In this document: positions 23,171-35,663 of the stretch, one piece after another
Numbering within the stretch: position 1 is the first letter of the stretch
Layout of the letters: each line of letters starts with the position of its first letter
Source: Diphasiastrum complanatum
Lineage: Eukaryota > Streptophyta > Lycopodiopsida > Lycopodiales > Lycopodiaceae
Reading direction: 5' to 3'
Length of the DNA stretch: 64,000 nucleotides
Assembly: GCA_029204225.1 (NCBI GenBank)
Contig: CM055095.1
Coordinates: 28,526,845 to 28,590,844 of the forward strand
Notes under the pieces: model-generated
Databases searched by the model: none
Told to the model about the DNA's origin: nothing
Seen by the model: the letters and a program-made list of their open reading frames with translations, nothing else
Program-made: the position numbers and the translations under genes

Positions 23171-23824
23171 TGTGAAAGTTTTAACTAGTTTGATCATACT
23201 TGCTACATTTCCATATTTGGCAAATTGAGGCCAACTTCGTTTCAGACTTAGAGTTTGACTTTTCAAAGTCCATTCATCTAAATTTCATTTGAATAAACAC
23301 TTTTTTGAAAGTGTGGGAAAGTTAGAAGTCAAGTTTGAGTAGATTCAAATTTGAATGTTGGGTACTTTGAATCAAAGTACTCTCTTGAATGAAGATACTT
23401 GATCAACACATGATCAACCTACAATCTTATGAACTTTTACACTTCCTAAACTTGAAACACACTCTTGAGAAGTCTAGAAGCCTCAAAAACAAAAGATCCA
23501 AACAAATTTAGGGTTTTGACAAAAGTACAAAACATTGAATCATCCAAATTCTATATGCAAATGCTACAAAGTTGATATAGAATCTTCTAGTCTTCAATGA
23601 GACCTATCTAATGCAATTAAGGTCACCCAAATCCAATAAGTGATGTGTGAAATTGGCCTACTTCAAGTTTATATACCTATATTGAGTTTCAATTTACAAA
23701 AAATCAATTCTACACATGAAAAATGCTTGATTTTTGAGTAGAAATCAATCTAGCACACTCTAGAATTGGTAAATCTTCCAAACCCTTGCTAAAGATGGTT
23801 GATCCTTTGATAACCTACAACAAT
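23171..23824. repeat. Probable C1 3' LTR start joined to leader of an opposed element
   Basis: The left end starts with TGTGAAAG after a polypurine tract, as expected for a C1 LTR. The right end is the leader of a minus-strand element, judged by the primer site at 23825. The junction between the two was not located. No coding similarity. Confidence 0.4.
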
Positions 23825-23837
23825 AGCTCTAATACCA
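23825..23837 (-). promoter_or_regulatory. Primer binding site of a minus-strand LTR element
   Basis: The reverse complement reads TGGTATTAGAGCT, one mismatch from the tRNA-iMet primer site TGGTATCAGAGC. It directly follows TCTAACA, a typical LTR end. So a minus-strand element has its 5' LTR starting at 23838 and running rightwards; its far end was not found. Confidence 0.6.
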
Positions 23838-24046
23838 TGTTAGAATAATCAGATCACTTAGATCCAATATGTGCCTTTATGACAACACATCTAGCACCAT
23901 TGACAATGTAGAAATCTAACATCAACTACACATAAGTGATGTAAAATCAATAAGATCTTGATCAAACATCAAATATATGATAAATGAAAGGTTAAGGTCC
24001 ATACAATAATAGTAAAGTACTCATTTACGGATTGTAGCTTTCAACA

Positions 24047-24625
24047 ATGGCAATGTTCCATTCGCATGTTGCTCTTCCTATGGAATGCACTCCAATTATT
24101 AAGAAAAATTTGAAAGTCGTAGAGAATGCTGCTGCAATAGTTAGAGAATTGAGAATGAATAATCATATGAATATTGATTTGTGGGTGGATGGATCAATTT
24201 ATCCTAATGATCCAGCTACCAATTTGTGTCCAGATCTTAAGTCTGTAACTCATCTTCTTTGATTTGTATGTGAAGGAAATAGTGGATTACTTGGATATTG
24301 TCAAAGGTTGCATGATATTGGAATGCATAGCATATCTTGTCTTAATTAGCAATTACAGTATGCCAATCAACAATTGAATGTGCAAATCAACAATTCGCTT
24401 CATTATGTGCAACACACTAGTGCTGAAAGCAATGCACTCAAGCATGCTATGTCAGAGTTGAATGCTATTGTCAATACTCTTCGGGAATCAAACCAAGAAA
24501 TGGTAGAATCCATGTAAAAGTTGCGATCCGAGAGTTTAAAATCTGTTGTTGATATAAAAGTTATAAAAAAGACAATGATGAAGAAGAAGAAAAAGAGTGC
24601 CGATGAAGAATATTGATGACTTATC
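24047..24625 (+). pseudogene. Unrecognised coding remnant with coiled-coil tendency
   Basis: A frame of 71 codons, then further fragments with stops, ending in a Lys-rich stretch. The middle is rich in Gln, Asn and Leu heptads (near 24380-24530). No known family. Its position before the 24780-25970 remnant suggests it may be part of the same gene. Confidence 0.3.
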
Positions 24626-24779
24626 TACACATAGCGGCAATGAAAAAAAAAAATTCAAACATTCAAGTATGTTTTCTTATATACTGTTTACTTGATTTGT
24701 ATTTGTCATTTAGGTTTGATTTGCAATTGATAACATGGATTATTAATTTATTAAACATAATTTGAGTATTGTTTGTTGC

Positions 24780-25970
24780 AGATCATGTTTGGTGGCAAAG
24801 AACTATTTAACAGATCATTCATGCATCGGATCATCTTTAAGTCATGTTTTACCAAGAAAGTCAGCAAAGGCAAAATGCTCTGTTTGAATGAAAAATGAAA
24901 TTGCAGAGACTGTTTTGAATAAGGTTCAATCATACTTGGATGCAAATGTGATAGTGGGTGCAATGTGTGATATTTTTGGAATTAGCAGACATGCTTATTC
25001 TACTTTTTTTAGAATAGTTAAAGAACCTTTTTTCAAGTAATGGTGAAGAAAACTTATCTTCCACGTCCATATCGGGTAAGATTAACAAGAAATTATTATA
25101 ATGACGGAATGTTCAAAGTAGTTGGCCAACATAACTGAATTATACAAATCAGAATATAGTGAGCTCAATTACAACGATTGCAATAATATTTTTCTTGATA
25201 TTGAGGATGTTCTAAAATACATTGTTCGATTCTATAAACTAGACGAACATCGGATAAATGGAAATATCATTATTGTAATAAATTGGATGAATCCGAAATC
25301 ATCAAAGGTCAAAAGTTGGAATGAGTGAGTGTCACTTTGATGAACAAAATTTCAGATACAGATGATCTAACGTTTAGTGTTCAATCGGAAAATCACATAT
25401 GGTGGTTGGCGGCATTCCATGTATACATTTCAATTTTCTTTTAAAGTATTGTTATTAACATTTCATACATTGCATTTTTTATTGACATGTCATGCATTAC
25501 TTGCTTCTCTATAGGTCTTGAAAGAGGACCATAAAATACTTTCATGGATATTTTCACAAACAAATTATGGTGAGATTATAAAGAGACATTTGGAGGGTGA
25601 AAAATTTACAGTCGAAAACCATGGAAGTTTTCAAATTCAATGGCATCTTGCAGGGGATTTGAAAATATTAAAATGTATGTTTAATGTCTCTCATGGGGCA
25701 ACATCAAAGCATCAATGTCTTTATTGCATGAAAGATTACTACAATATGAATTTGGGACAATCAAACATTGGCCCAACACGAGAAGCAGAAGATCCAAATA
25801 TGAAAAGTGTTTTCCCAATTCCATTAAAAAATGTTCACATATGCACATTGCATGCTGAGATTTGTATTATTGAGAAACTTATTTGCCTGCATATTCTCCT
25901 AGCATGGAATCATAAACCGGAGTCTATGGCTAAAGCAGCAATTAGGAGGTTGAAAATAGTTCTGTCATAG
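24780..25970 (+). pseudogene. Transposase-like gene remnant, family uncertain
   Basis: Coding pieces in shifting frames. The best is 25518-25970: it contains WHLAGDLKILKCMF, GATSKHQCLYCMKDY and VHICTLHAEICIIEKL. This order (GDLK.L, then C..C, then an LH...I.E.L helix) resembles a widespread, poorly annotated transposase-like domain known mainly from animals and protists. An upstream helical part (24890-25040, VLNKVQSYLDANVIVGAM) may be its N-terminus. An intron-like gap near 25430-25515 ends in CTCTATAG. The assignment is from pattern memory only. Confidence 0.35.
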
Positions 25971-26900
25971 GCAGGTCCTCTAAAAAGTTTTTGGCTGCTT
26001 CAACTTTTTCTTGTTTAAACCCTACTAAAAATTCATTGGAAAAATCAACCACGATACATGAATATTTCCACAAACTTAAATTACGTCACTCAAATTTTTC
26101 TAAATAGAATTGTATAGATCCTACAAACTATTTTTGTCCATCTACTCAATATGCAAATCAACCTCTTCCTCCTCCCTTGATCGAAATCAAAAGTAATAAG
26201 ACAATCGTGACTAGTTTCAGGGGTATGCCAATAATAGACAAGTGTTTATGACTCCATCGACATTTAAACATGGGCTAAAAGTGTGGGAAACTTCGCATGA
26301 CCAACTAAAACTCAACCTTCAATATTAGGCCTCCAAATAGTCAAGTTACAATTGATCCATTCACATATATCATGTATTTCATTAATCTAATACCAAATAT
26401 TACAATTTGACTAGAATGTCTATTTTTAAAATGAAAAAGCTCTTTTGATTACTATGTTTTATTCTAATTCATGTATTTCAAGGTAATAAATTTTTGAGCT
26501 CAAATCTTTAAATTACAATGGAAAATGGATCCATTCTATAACATACTCCAATATATTGTACGGGTTGCCCGGGTTACTTTTTGTTTTTATTGTGTTAAAT
26601 TGCGAGTTGAATAGGACAAATTATGTGCGAAATGGTCAAAAAAATTAAAAAGTGGTTATGAATTTTAGACTATATACATTACATTTACTATTTTAAGCCA
26701 TGATGTCACCATGACATCATGGTTCAATAAAAACCAAAAAGAAAAAAAACATATGCCATCTCACATGTGTGGGGTCCCCACTCTGCCTAAGCCAATGCAG
26801 GTGAGACTCTAGAGCCTAGCCTCCAACACGAGCCGATGCATTTGTGGACCACCTGCAACTGGCCAGATACAGACAAAGGTGAGGAGGAGCATAGCAAAGT
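25971..26900. other. Unassigned AT-rich non-coding DNA
   Basis: No reading frame or repeat recognised. A short inverted repeat CATGATGTCA..TGACATCATG lies at 26699-26721. Confidence 0.4.
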
Positions 26901-26904
26901 ACCA

Positions 26905-27760
26905 ACTCCATGCACACAGGTTTTAAAGTATGGACCAAAAGAAGCGTGGAATACATTGAAGGCATTGTTTGAAATGACAAATACATCTCAAATACTATTT
27001 CTGAAGACAAAGTTGCATACATTGTGGATGGATGATGGTGCAACTATTGCCGATCACATACTGAAGATCAAAGAGATCCATGACCAATTAGAGCGAGTAC
27101 AAGATCGTGAGATCGTGCAATTGACATTGAATAGTCTGAGTGAGTCACATAAGATGTTTGTGACGAGTATAGCCACAAGAGAAAATCTTCCAATCTATGA
27201 AGAACTAGGTGGATTGCTTTTGCAAGAAGAGCAACATCAAGAGAACTTGAATCATTATAACATGAGCTATGATCAAGCTCTTGCAGTTAGAGGACGAGGT
27301 GGAAGATTTGGCCGTGGATGGTATCAATCGACAATTGGAATCAAGGCTGAGATCAAGGACGCGACTATTCAAGACAAAATAAACCTGGAAATTATAGGTA
27401 CTGCAACAAACCTGGCTACTAGATGCGTGAATGTTTCAAGAAACAGAAGGAGATGGAACAAAGAAAAGACAAATGGCAAATGAGAAATTATGCTGATCAA
27501 CATCAATTTGATGAATATTATTATATCAACATCAATACGATGATGATCAATATGAAGATGATACTGGTGAGAGTTCAAAATTGTTCATTACAGCATTAAT
27601 GACAAGTGATGAAGCCAAGGAATCCTGATACATTGATAGTGGTGCATCCAAGCACATGACTTCAAGGAAAGAGTGGTTTTCCGAACTCAAGGAAACTGAC
27701 AATGGTGATGAAGTTGGACAAGCTGATGGCAAATTGCTATCTGTTGAGTGGTACTAATGA
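26905..27760 (+). pseudogene. gag: C2 gag and protease
   Basis: Gag core AWNTLKALFEMTNTSQILFLK, then DHILKIKEIHDQL. The zinc knuckle lies in a shifted frame near 27400 (YCNKPGY, a stop, then RECF), so a stop replaces one residue before the last Cys. The protease active site YIDSGASKHMTS sits near 27630 after another break and a stop near 27627. Confidence 0.8.
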
Positions 27761-28870
27761 AGTTAGTCAGCGGGAAGATAAAGCAGATAAGCAATGTGCA
27801 ATATGTATCTGGCTTAGTTAACAATCTACTATTTGTTAGGACGATGGCTGATCAACAACTCAAGGTTGAGTTTGACAACAAAAAATGTCTCGTCAAGGAC
27901 ATCAAAAATCACTACAAAGTGATTGCTATAGGAGTTAGAGTCAACGGGAATGAACTCTACAAATTGAATGCGAGATCTTTTACTCAAGCTATGGTAAGCA
28001 TTGTTGATAGTCGAAGTGACCTTTGGCATCAAAGGTTTGGTCATATTAGTGCTCAAAGCTTGCAAATCCTTAAAAGAGGTAATCTAGTGGTTGGATTGTC
28101 TGATATCTCTTTTGAAGGAAAAATTTGTGAGGGTTGTATTTTGAGAAAACAGCATAGAGAGAAATGGAGCAAAAAGAGCCAATGGCATTCTTGATCTTGT
28201 TCATAGTGATCTGTGTGGACCAATACAAACTAGGTCCATTAGTGGTTGTTACTATTTCATCACATTTATTGATGACTATAATAGACATATCTGGATTTAT
28301 TTCATAAGCAAGAAATCTGATGCTTTTGCCAAGTTTAGAGAGTTCAAGGCTCTAGTTGAAAAACAAATAGGTTGTTATATTAAGACCCTCAGATCATATG
28401 GTGGCAGTGAGTATTTTTCAAGAGTTTATAAATTTTTGCAAGGATCAGGGGATCAAGAGACAAACTACTACACCCTATTCACCACAACAGAATGGAGTTG
28501 CAGAACGAAAAAATAGATCCATTGTGGAGATGGCTAGGGCAATGCTTAAGAGCAATTGCCGAATACTTTTTGGACAGAAGCATGCAACACAACAATTCAT
28601 ATCTTCAATCGGTGTCCTACTAAGTCCGTGGAGGGTAAGACACCTTACGAAGCTTTTTACTGAAAAGAAACCTAATGTTTATCATTTACGAGTATTTGGT
28701 TGTGATGCTTACACTCATGTGTCTGATGAAAAACGAAAGAAGCTGGATGCAAAAGCTGTTAAGTGTCTTTTCCTTGGATATGATGAAAGAGCCAAGCATA
28801 CCAGATGTATGACACAAATGCACAAAAGATCGTGATTTCCAGAGATGCTACTTTTCATGAGATGGGTCAA
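27760..28870 (+). pseudogene. C2 integrase
   Basis: Pre-integrase LWHQRFGHIS...C..C near 28020-28140, then the core. The first Asp is kept (VHSDLCGP near 28205). The second motif has lost its Asp (usual RSDNGGEY reads RSYGGSEY near 28395). The Glu remains in QNGVAERKNRS near 28490. Frameshifts near 28190 and 28410. The C-terminal FLGYDERAKH part ends near 28830. Confidence 0.82.
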
Positions 28871-29118
28871 AATGGCTAGATAAAATTGACAATTGATCCC
28901 TTTGATGACAAAGCTAAAGTGCAAGTGAAGGAAGAAGTTGGTGTCGATATGGAAGAGCCAATGAAAAAAGACAGGGTTAATAATGAGACTCCTAGGAGAG
29001 TGCCTAAGTGGTACTTGTCAGTAACAAGTGATGCTAATAAGGAGATACTCCCGAATCAAGTGAGCAGGGAGAGCTTAGAAGATCAAGTAGAAATCGAAAA
29101 CCTCCTGCAAGATTAGAG

Positions 29119-30690
29119 ATGAATCTAGCCTTGATGGGCTCTGTACTCAAGGCTCAAGAACCAAAAACCTTTGATGAAGCAATGGAGCACAAGGAGTGGC
29201 ATGTAGCTATGGAAACAGAAGCGATATCAAAAAAGAGGACGTGGAATTTGGTTGAGCTACCTGATGGTAAGAAGCCTATCAATTGCAAATGGATTTATAA
29301 GATCAAATATGGAGCAGATGGGCAACTCAACAAGTACAAAGCACGGTTGGTTGTGAGAGGATTTGAGCAACAAGAAGATATTGATTTTGAGAAAACATTC
29401 GCACCCGTAGCTAAGATGGTGACTATACGTTCTATCATTGCTATTTCTGGTTTCTATGGTTGGAAGATCCAGCAAATGAATGTTAAATCTGCTTTTCTTA
29501 ATGGAGTGCTGGATGAAGAGGTGTACTTAGTACAACCTCAAGAATTTGTTGAGCCAGGGAGAGAGCATCTTGTTTGTAAGCTCAATAAAGCCATTTATGG
29601 ATTGAAGCAAGCCCCACGGGCATGATACTCTTGCATTGATGAATTCAAGCGAAGAGGAATGGTAAAGAGTGATGCTGAACCTAATCTTTACATTCTAAGA
29701 GAAGATTTAGATATAGTGTTCATTGTCTTGTACGTGGATGATTTGATTATTACAAGAAGTAATGAGAAGTTAATCGATGAAATCAAATCAGATCTTTCCA
29801 ATGCTTTTGACATAACTGATCTAGGATTGACGCACTATTGTCTTGGCATTGGAGTATGGCAAAAGGAAGACATGGTCTTTCTTACACAAAGCAAATATGC
29901 ACGGGATTTGCTTTATAAGTTCAATATGCAAGATTGTAAGCCTTTGAGTACACCTATGGATGTCAACATGAAGCTTACTGCATATGATGAATTTCAGAAA
30001 GTGGATGCTTATTTATATAGACAGTTGGTGGGTAGTTTGATTAATTTGATACACACATGACCTGATATTTCTTATGTTGTTGGTGTTGTTAGTCAATTTA
30101 TGCAAGATCCTAGTCAAGCACACTGGAAGTCTGCTAAACGTATTCTCAGATACATTCGAGGGACATTGAATTTTGGTTTGAAGTATGATCAACCTGAAGC
30201 GCCAATGTTGGTAGGCTATATAGATGTCGATTGGGCAGGTAATATTAATGACAGAAGATCTACCAGTGGTCATACATTCAGTTATGGTACAGTTGCAATT
30301 TCATGGAGCAGTAAAAAGCAACCTACAATAGCCTTATCATCGACGGAAGCTGAATATCGAGCACTCAGCAATGCTACACAAGAAGCGGTATGGTTACAAA
30401 GATTGCTTTTGGTTTAGGTCAACCACATGTGGATGCGACTACTATATCTTGCGATAATCAAAGTTGCATTCACCTTGTCAAAAATATAGTTTTATATGCT
30501 CGAACCAAGGACATCGAAATACACTACCATTTTGTTCGAGAGAAAATTCTTGATGGAACCATTGATCTTGTTTTCTGTAAATCTGAAGGTCAAATGACAG
30601 ATATTTTTACTAAGTCATTAGGTAGATGTAAATTTGAGAGGTTTCGTACTCTATTAGGAATAGAAGAATGTAATTTTATCATTGAGGGAG
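29119..30690 (+). pseudogene. pol: C2 reverse transcriptase and RNase H
   Basis: Copies element RNA into DNA and removes the RNA. Reverse transcriptase reads from the W..AM.TE start (29200) through KWIYKIKYGADG and AIYGLKQAPRA to the catalytic YVDDLIIT near 29735. RNase H follows (GYIDVDWAG near 30215, STEAEYRAL near 30345, DNQSCIHL near 30455, then TDIFTKSLG). Only isolated stops near 29623 and 30058 and a frameshift near 30410 break it. It ends at 30696, overlapping the LTR start. Confidence 0.88.
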
Positions 30691-30692
30691 AG

Positions 30693-30963
30693 TGTTAGAA
30701 ATCAATGATAAATATCATTGTTACTGTTTACGATGTACATTAATGTTGACAATTGTGACCAGTGATCATTAGTCGTAGGCTAGTCTATTAGTCTACTCGT
30801 AGGTTTTCTCTCTCTATCAGGGTTCAAGGTTTATTTGTACATTTCACATTCTGTATGAGTGAGTATGATAGAGTGATAGTGCATGTTCTTCTTCCGCCTT
30901 CTTGTGATGATTGTTTAAAGATACAAAACTTATGCATTCGGCTTTTGTCGTACAATACCAACA
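30693..30963 (+). repeat. C2 candidate 3' LTR
   Basis: Starts TGTTAGAAATC directly after the polypurine tract and ends TACCAACA, giving 271 bp with TG...CA ends. No second LTR is available to confirm the right end. Confidence 0.55.
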
Positions 30964-31059
30964 AGGTTAATATAGATTTTATTAAAAATAATGTCGTTCT
31001 CACAGAGGACAACATTAGAAAGTTATGCATTTGGTACAATTATGACAAGTGGTTTTGAG

Positions 31060-32207
31060 TGTTATTCTGGTTGTCAACAGACATTAAAAAGTAACCAGTA
31101 TTACTTGTGGTTTGGGGAATGTAATGTTAATAATTTCAGAACAACAATCTAGCCTCTATCAAATCGAATGAAACGGGTTCTACATATGAGATGTTATTAG
31201 AGTAGTACAGTAGTACTACACTCTGGCTGATTAAGGTGTCAACAAAGAGTTGAGAATTGTTCAATGTATTTGCGATTGTGCAGACAATTAATTAATCGCG
31301 TTCGCAAACTGTTCGATTCTAGACAGAAGTCCTCAACAACTTAAGTCCAATTTAACGGTTAAAGAACACAAAAAGTTTTAGAGCACGTTAGAAAGTTATG
31401 TCAGTTACAATCAGGAAAACAGATCAAAGACTCAATTCTTCAGACAGAGACTGTCATCTCATATGTATACATACAACTTTATCCAATGATCGTGCTAGAC
31501 TGTACCAAAGATAGTCATTATTCGAGTGCCAAAAAGAAAGTATTTGCGACAGACGAATAAGATGATTTTAAGACAGTTCTTCAGAGCATGCTTTACGGAT
31601 ACACAACAAACGAATGTAATGCACTAGAGAGTCTGTCTAATCAAAGAGTAATTCATGTAATGCATTAGAGATTGCTAGAAGATTCAAGATCACTCACACT
31701 CAATAGTGCGGAGAACAGAGATAAGGGATAATAACTCTCAGAACTCTATTCACTTCTTCAATCTCTTACATATGCATAAACTCTTCTCTCTCGATGCTCA
31801 AGACTGAAGTAGGAGATCAATATATGTTCTATGGGACGAACAAACACACCTCTAAAACAACAGGTGCGTCGCTCCTACGAAAGGGTCTAGTTAACAATTA
31901 GATTGAGTATATTTCTATTAAACCATAAGAGGTATATCTAACTAAGAGCTAAGATTACTCTAGTTTAACATGTCTTTTCATATCTAGTCATTTTGCATGG
32001 ACGACCTGGTAAAGGTTATCCAAAGCAATGGCTTTCCTTTTAAAGATCTTGTCCTTTATTATAAGGCAAGTACTTAGGAGATATATTCTCGAAAAATGAC
32101 TTAGACCTCTTCATGATTTATACTTATCCAGCTCATATCTTCATTTTCGAGTATATCATGCCATATTTATGTTGATATTCAATATTTAATAATAAAGTGA
32201 CATCACA
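31060..32207 (-). repeat. E4 candidate 3' LTR
   Basis: On the minus strand TGTGATGTCAC follows a polypurine tract (GAGGAAGGAGATA, 32208-32220). The proposed end is AATAACA at 31060, giving about 1.15 kb. The far end rests only on TG/CA form. No second LTR is present in the window. Confidence 0.5.
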
Positions 32208-32516
32208 TATCTCCTTCCTCAAATGTGAAACGTCCTCGTGAACATATCATCTTCATTTCGAGGATTATTCGAAACATTCTTGTTCGTCAGATTTTCATTA
32301 AGGCAAAAAGATATTTCTTCATATTATTCATCCTTTAGATATTTCTTCGTCTTAGAGAATATGTGTCTTTGTTGTTTCGTTGAATAGGTTGTTTTGAGTT
32401 GATCTTTGAAGTGTTGATGAAAACTGCAATCGAACTTCAAAACATCTTCAAAACTTCAAAGATTTGGGCTTAGCATCACACATAATCATCACCACGACAA
32501 AGGCACAAATGAATAT

Positions 32517-34880
32517 TCATGAACGATTCAGTTCTTCATATAATTTCTGAGCAAACTCCAAGTTTTGTTGAGCCTCAATCAACAGCAAGTCTTCTTTTGA
32601 TTTCGTGTATCGGCCAACTGGTAAGTTGTCGAATTCTTCTAGTTTAACCGAGAGCAATGTTCCATTCAACAGCTCCTGAGTTAACTTTGTATCTTCGTCT
32701 GAATCACTACGTAGGGTGATTTCTTTACAGTAATGAGCTGAAAATCTAATAAAATTGCTTTTAACATAAAGATTCTGAACGAAAAATAATGTCTTCACCG
32801 CAAAGGTACCAAACTGCCAAAATGAATATGTACAGAACTGCTTATAACGGAATGACTTCCTTCTGTCTTGCAGATTATGTCGAATTTCCGTAAAATATTT
32901 TGCAAGATTTCGCTTCCAATCCACATAAAGACTGAATAATTTCAGATAGGCCATATTTACATTAATCAACAACCCTACATCATCAAATGCATCGAGATCT
33001 GCAACAACTTGAGGTTTGTACAGTTGAAAGTGCGACTTTCACTTTAAAAAATGTCGCTTATAAACTTCATCCCGCAAAAACTGAAATTCTTTGATTCGAA
33101 TATATTCAAGAGCGTACATAGCCGAAGAGCCTATGTATAACTCTGTTGATCCGAAAGACACAACTTGGAATTTTCCCTGGATTATGCCCCAGCAGAGACA
33201 TCCTTTCTGCTCGATAGAGAGCTGGTCCCATAACCATATAAAGTCGTCCATGTCCCAAGGAGCTTCCACTCATTGAAGGCGATGCCTATGGCGCCTAGTA
33301 GCATCATGTAATCCACACGCCATTGCAATTCAATATTAAATGCATGTGGACACCCACTTCCAAAATCGTTCAACAAATGCACGAAAACTTTCAGCACATA
33401 CCTTCGACTAATTGTTTGTTTTGGCTGTGTGGATGCAGTTACCAAAATTTTTGAGCATCTGGCCTTGGAGCTGGTTCAGCTTCGTGAGGCCTACTGTGAT
33501 TGACCTTGCATTGGTGCTCAGAGAAAGAGTAGCTTCTACCTTTATTCGCGTCATTCACTCCTCCTGTAAATATTTCTGGAGAGCGACATTGTGTTGATTC
33601 GCAGCCAACAGATGCTGCTTCAAAGAATTATTTTGAGTCTAAAAATCTGTCAAACTTGGCCTCAATTGTCTTATTTGTCTGCTTCAAAGAATCGGTTTCT
33701 TTTATTACAGTCTGAAGCTGTGCTTCGAGAGAACGATTTCGTTCAATCAGTTTCGTATTATCTGATTCAAGCAAATCGATCTTCTTGTAGGACTCCTTGA
33801 GAGAGTCTAGAGATTTCCTCTCTTAGTTGATAAGCTCCATGGTGAGTTTTTGGTGGTACTTGTCCAACTCATACATTTCAGCCACTAAGTTCTTAGCTTT
33901 CTCTGACATGGTTCAAAACCACTAGGGCTGGTTGTCTGGTTCATCTTCATCTTCCACAAGTGCCCATGTGTCGCCTTCACCAGCTGCTCGAATCCTTTCA
34001 GATGTGTCGGATTGAGTCGCATCATCATCCGATGTAGATGCACTCTGCTGCTTCTAGGATGTGGAAGCAGATGCTGGCTTTGAAGAATCAGCAGCAGCAT
34101 CAGCTCCATCTATATCCATTGCCAGGGCTGGAATTGTATCTGGTTGGGATGGTGTAGCATCAACCTCCATAGCGGTGGTAGTTGCTACTTCGACTGTTGG
34201 TGCAACATCTGATGTAACTGGGATAGATCAATAGGCTTTGGAGCCAACATCCTTCTCGTCAGCATGGTTTTCTCTTGCTCAGTCAGAATGTCAAAATGGG
34301 CACACAATCGAGAAACATGTGCTCTAACTCTAGAAAACTTTTGGTGCTTAATCCACCGCAAAAAGCCTTGTATGTAATAACACCGAAGCAAAATGGATTT
34401 CCAGCGAGTGTGTCCAATATATATCCAAAATTTTGAACTGAACTTTGTGGCATCCGCATCCGTCAAAAATATTGCTTGATTAGCATATTTACAGAACAGC
34501 TTAAGTGCCATATCTCTGATCATTGAGATTTTGTACCCCTTCGTGGGTACAAAACAATTACTTAGAAAGTGGGCCGCTTCATCCACTGAATCTTTGTTCA
34601 TCAAAATCATCTTCCCATCCAATGGTAATCCGAGGGCTATGCAGAACAAGTCTTCAGTAATGGTGAAAAAACTGCCTCACACATGAACTTTGAAGTCCAC
34701 CTCAGAGATTGAGTGGATGATGTTTAGAAATTCAGTACTAACTTCAGATAGGACGATGGAAGGATCCACTTTTAGATCACCCAAACTACATCGATCCAAA
34801 ATGGACTGGATGGATGCTAGGCGGATTCCTGCGTGTGCTTTTCAAATAATAGTGGAACTAGAACTCGATCCGGAAGCCAT
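32517..34880 (-). pseudogene. E4 additional ORF (aORF), about 788 codons
   Basis: The product is unknown. It starts ATGGCTTCCGG, like the E1 copy. N-terminal domain (34880-34185) has LFCIALGLPLDG and KGYKISMIRDMALKLF, weakly matching the GFP and GY.V..I.DP blocks of the other copies. A Gln/Pro/Ser linker follows, then a clear coiled coil (about 33910-33620; LLESDNTKLIERNRSLEAQL), one frame off, and a C-terminal helical domain (33270-32517). The two end parts share one frame and the total is a multiple of three, so two compensating indels plus several stops (34845, 34667, 34185, 33885 region) broke it. Domain order equals E1, but sequence similarity is low. Confidence 0.65.
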
Positions 34881-35663
34881 TGGTCGAATGTTTGACGACA
34901 GCTCCGTAGATCGCAAAAGTTCGTATGAGAGTGCTTTGATCGCAAAGAGAATGAGCGTAGGAAAGCATGTAATCGTAGGAAGAAAATATAAGGAAGAAAA
35001 ATGAAAAATAACTATGTTATGCAGTAGCTGTGTGGAAGGGATGATGATGTGACATGGTGACATGACATCTGTCATTTCCATTATGGAGGACGTGCATGCC
35101 TCAGTGTTTCAAACTATGATTTGACAGATCAATCTCTAATGACGGAAGACTGTTCGTGAGAAGAAAAGAAATAAATTAAGAAGAAACAATATCTGTTTTG
35201 AAATGTGTAAGCGTACACGCGTGTGAATAATGATCACGTGACCATCATCTTTAATGGAGGGATAGAAAAAGTAGGTCGAGAGATTCTTGAAAGTTTCTCA
35301 AAAAATACTAGAAAGTTTCACGAAATCTTCTTGTAGGATTTTAGAAAATGATACAGAAACTCACAAAAATTTCTCGAAAAATACTAGAAAAGATTCTCGA
35401 AAGTGGTCGGCAAAAATTAAAACACGTTTTGATGTACAAATTGAGTGTCGCAAAAAATTCTCGAAAAGTTCTCGAAAATGCTTTGAAAATATCTTAAAAT
35501 ATTGAGAGAAGTCAAGAAAAATTCTCAAAAATTTCACGAAACACTATGAAAAATGTTGAAAGGTGATAGAAAATTTCACGAAAATTTCTAGAAAAGATAC
35601 AAGAAAATTCGCGATAAACTCCAAAAAAATACCAGAAAAGAATAAGAATAAAAAAAATTCTGG
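34881..35663 (-). promoter_or_regulatory. E4 pol-aORF spacer with TTCTCGAAAA motifs
   Basis: Between integrase end and aORF start. From 35285 to 35625 the plus strand has at least eight words of the type TTCTCGAAAA or TTTCACGAAA, several overlapping into near palindromes. A TATA-like TTATATTTTC lies about 110 bp before the aORF ATG (near 34985). It is in the same position as the E1 spacer, with a different motif. Confidence 0.55.

Larger units (their letters stand above)
26905..30963 (+). mobile_element. C2: Ty1/copia element lacking a 5' LTR
   Basis: Order gag, zinc knuckle, protease, pre-integrase, integrase, reverse transcriptase, RNase H, polypurine tract (TTGAGGGAGAG, 30682-30692) and a candidate 3' LTR. 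It is the only copia copy here with a nearly whole reverse transcriptase. The 5' end is truncated inside gag. Confidence 0.9.
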
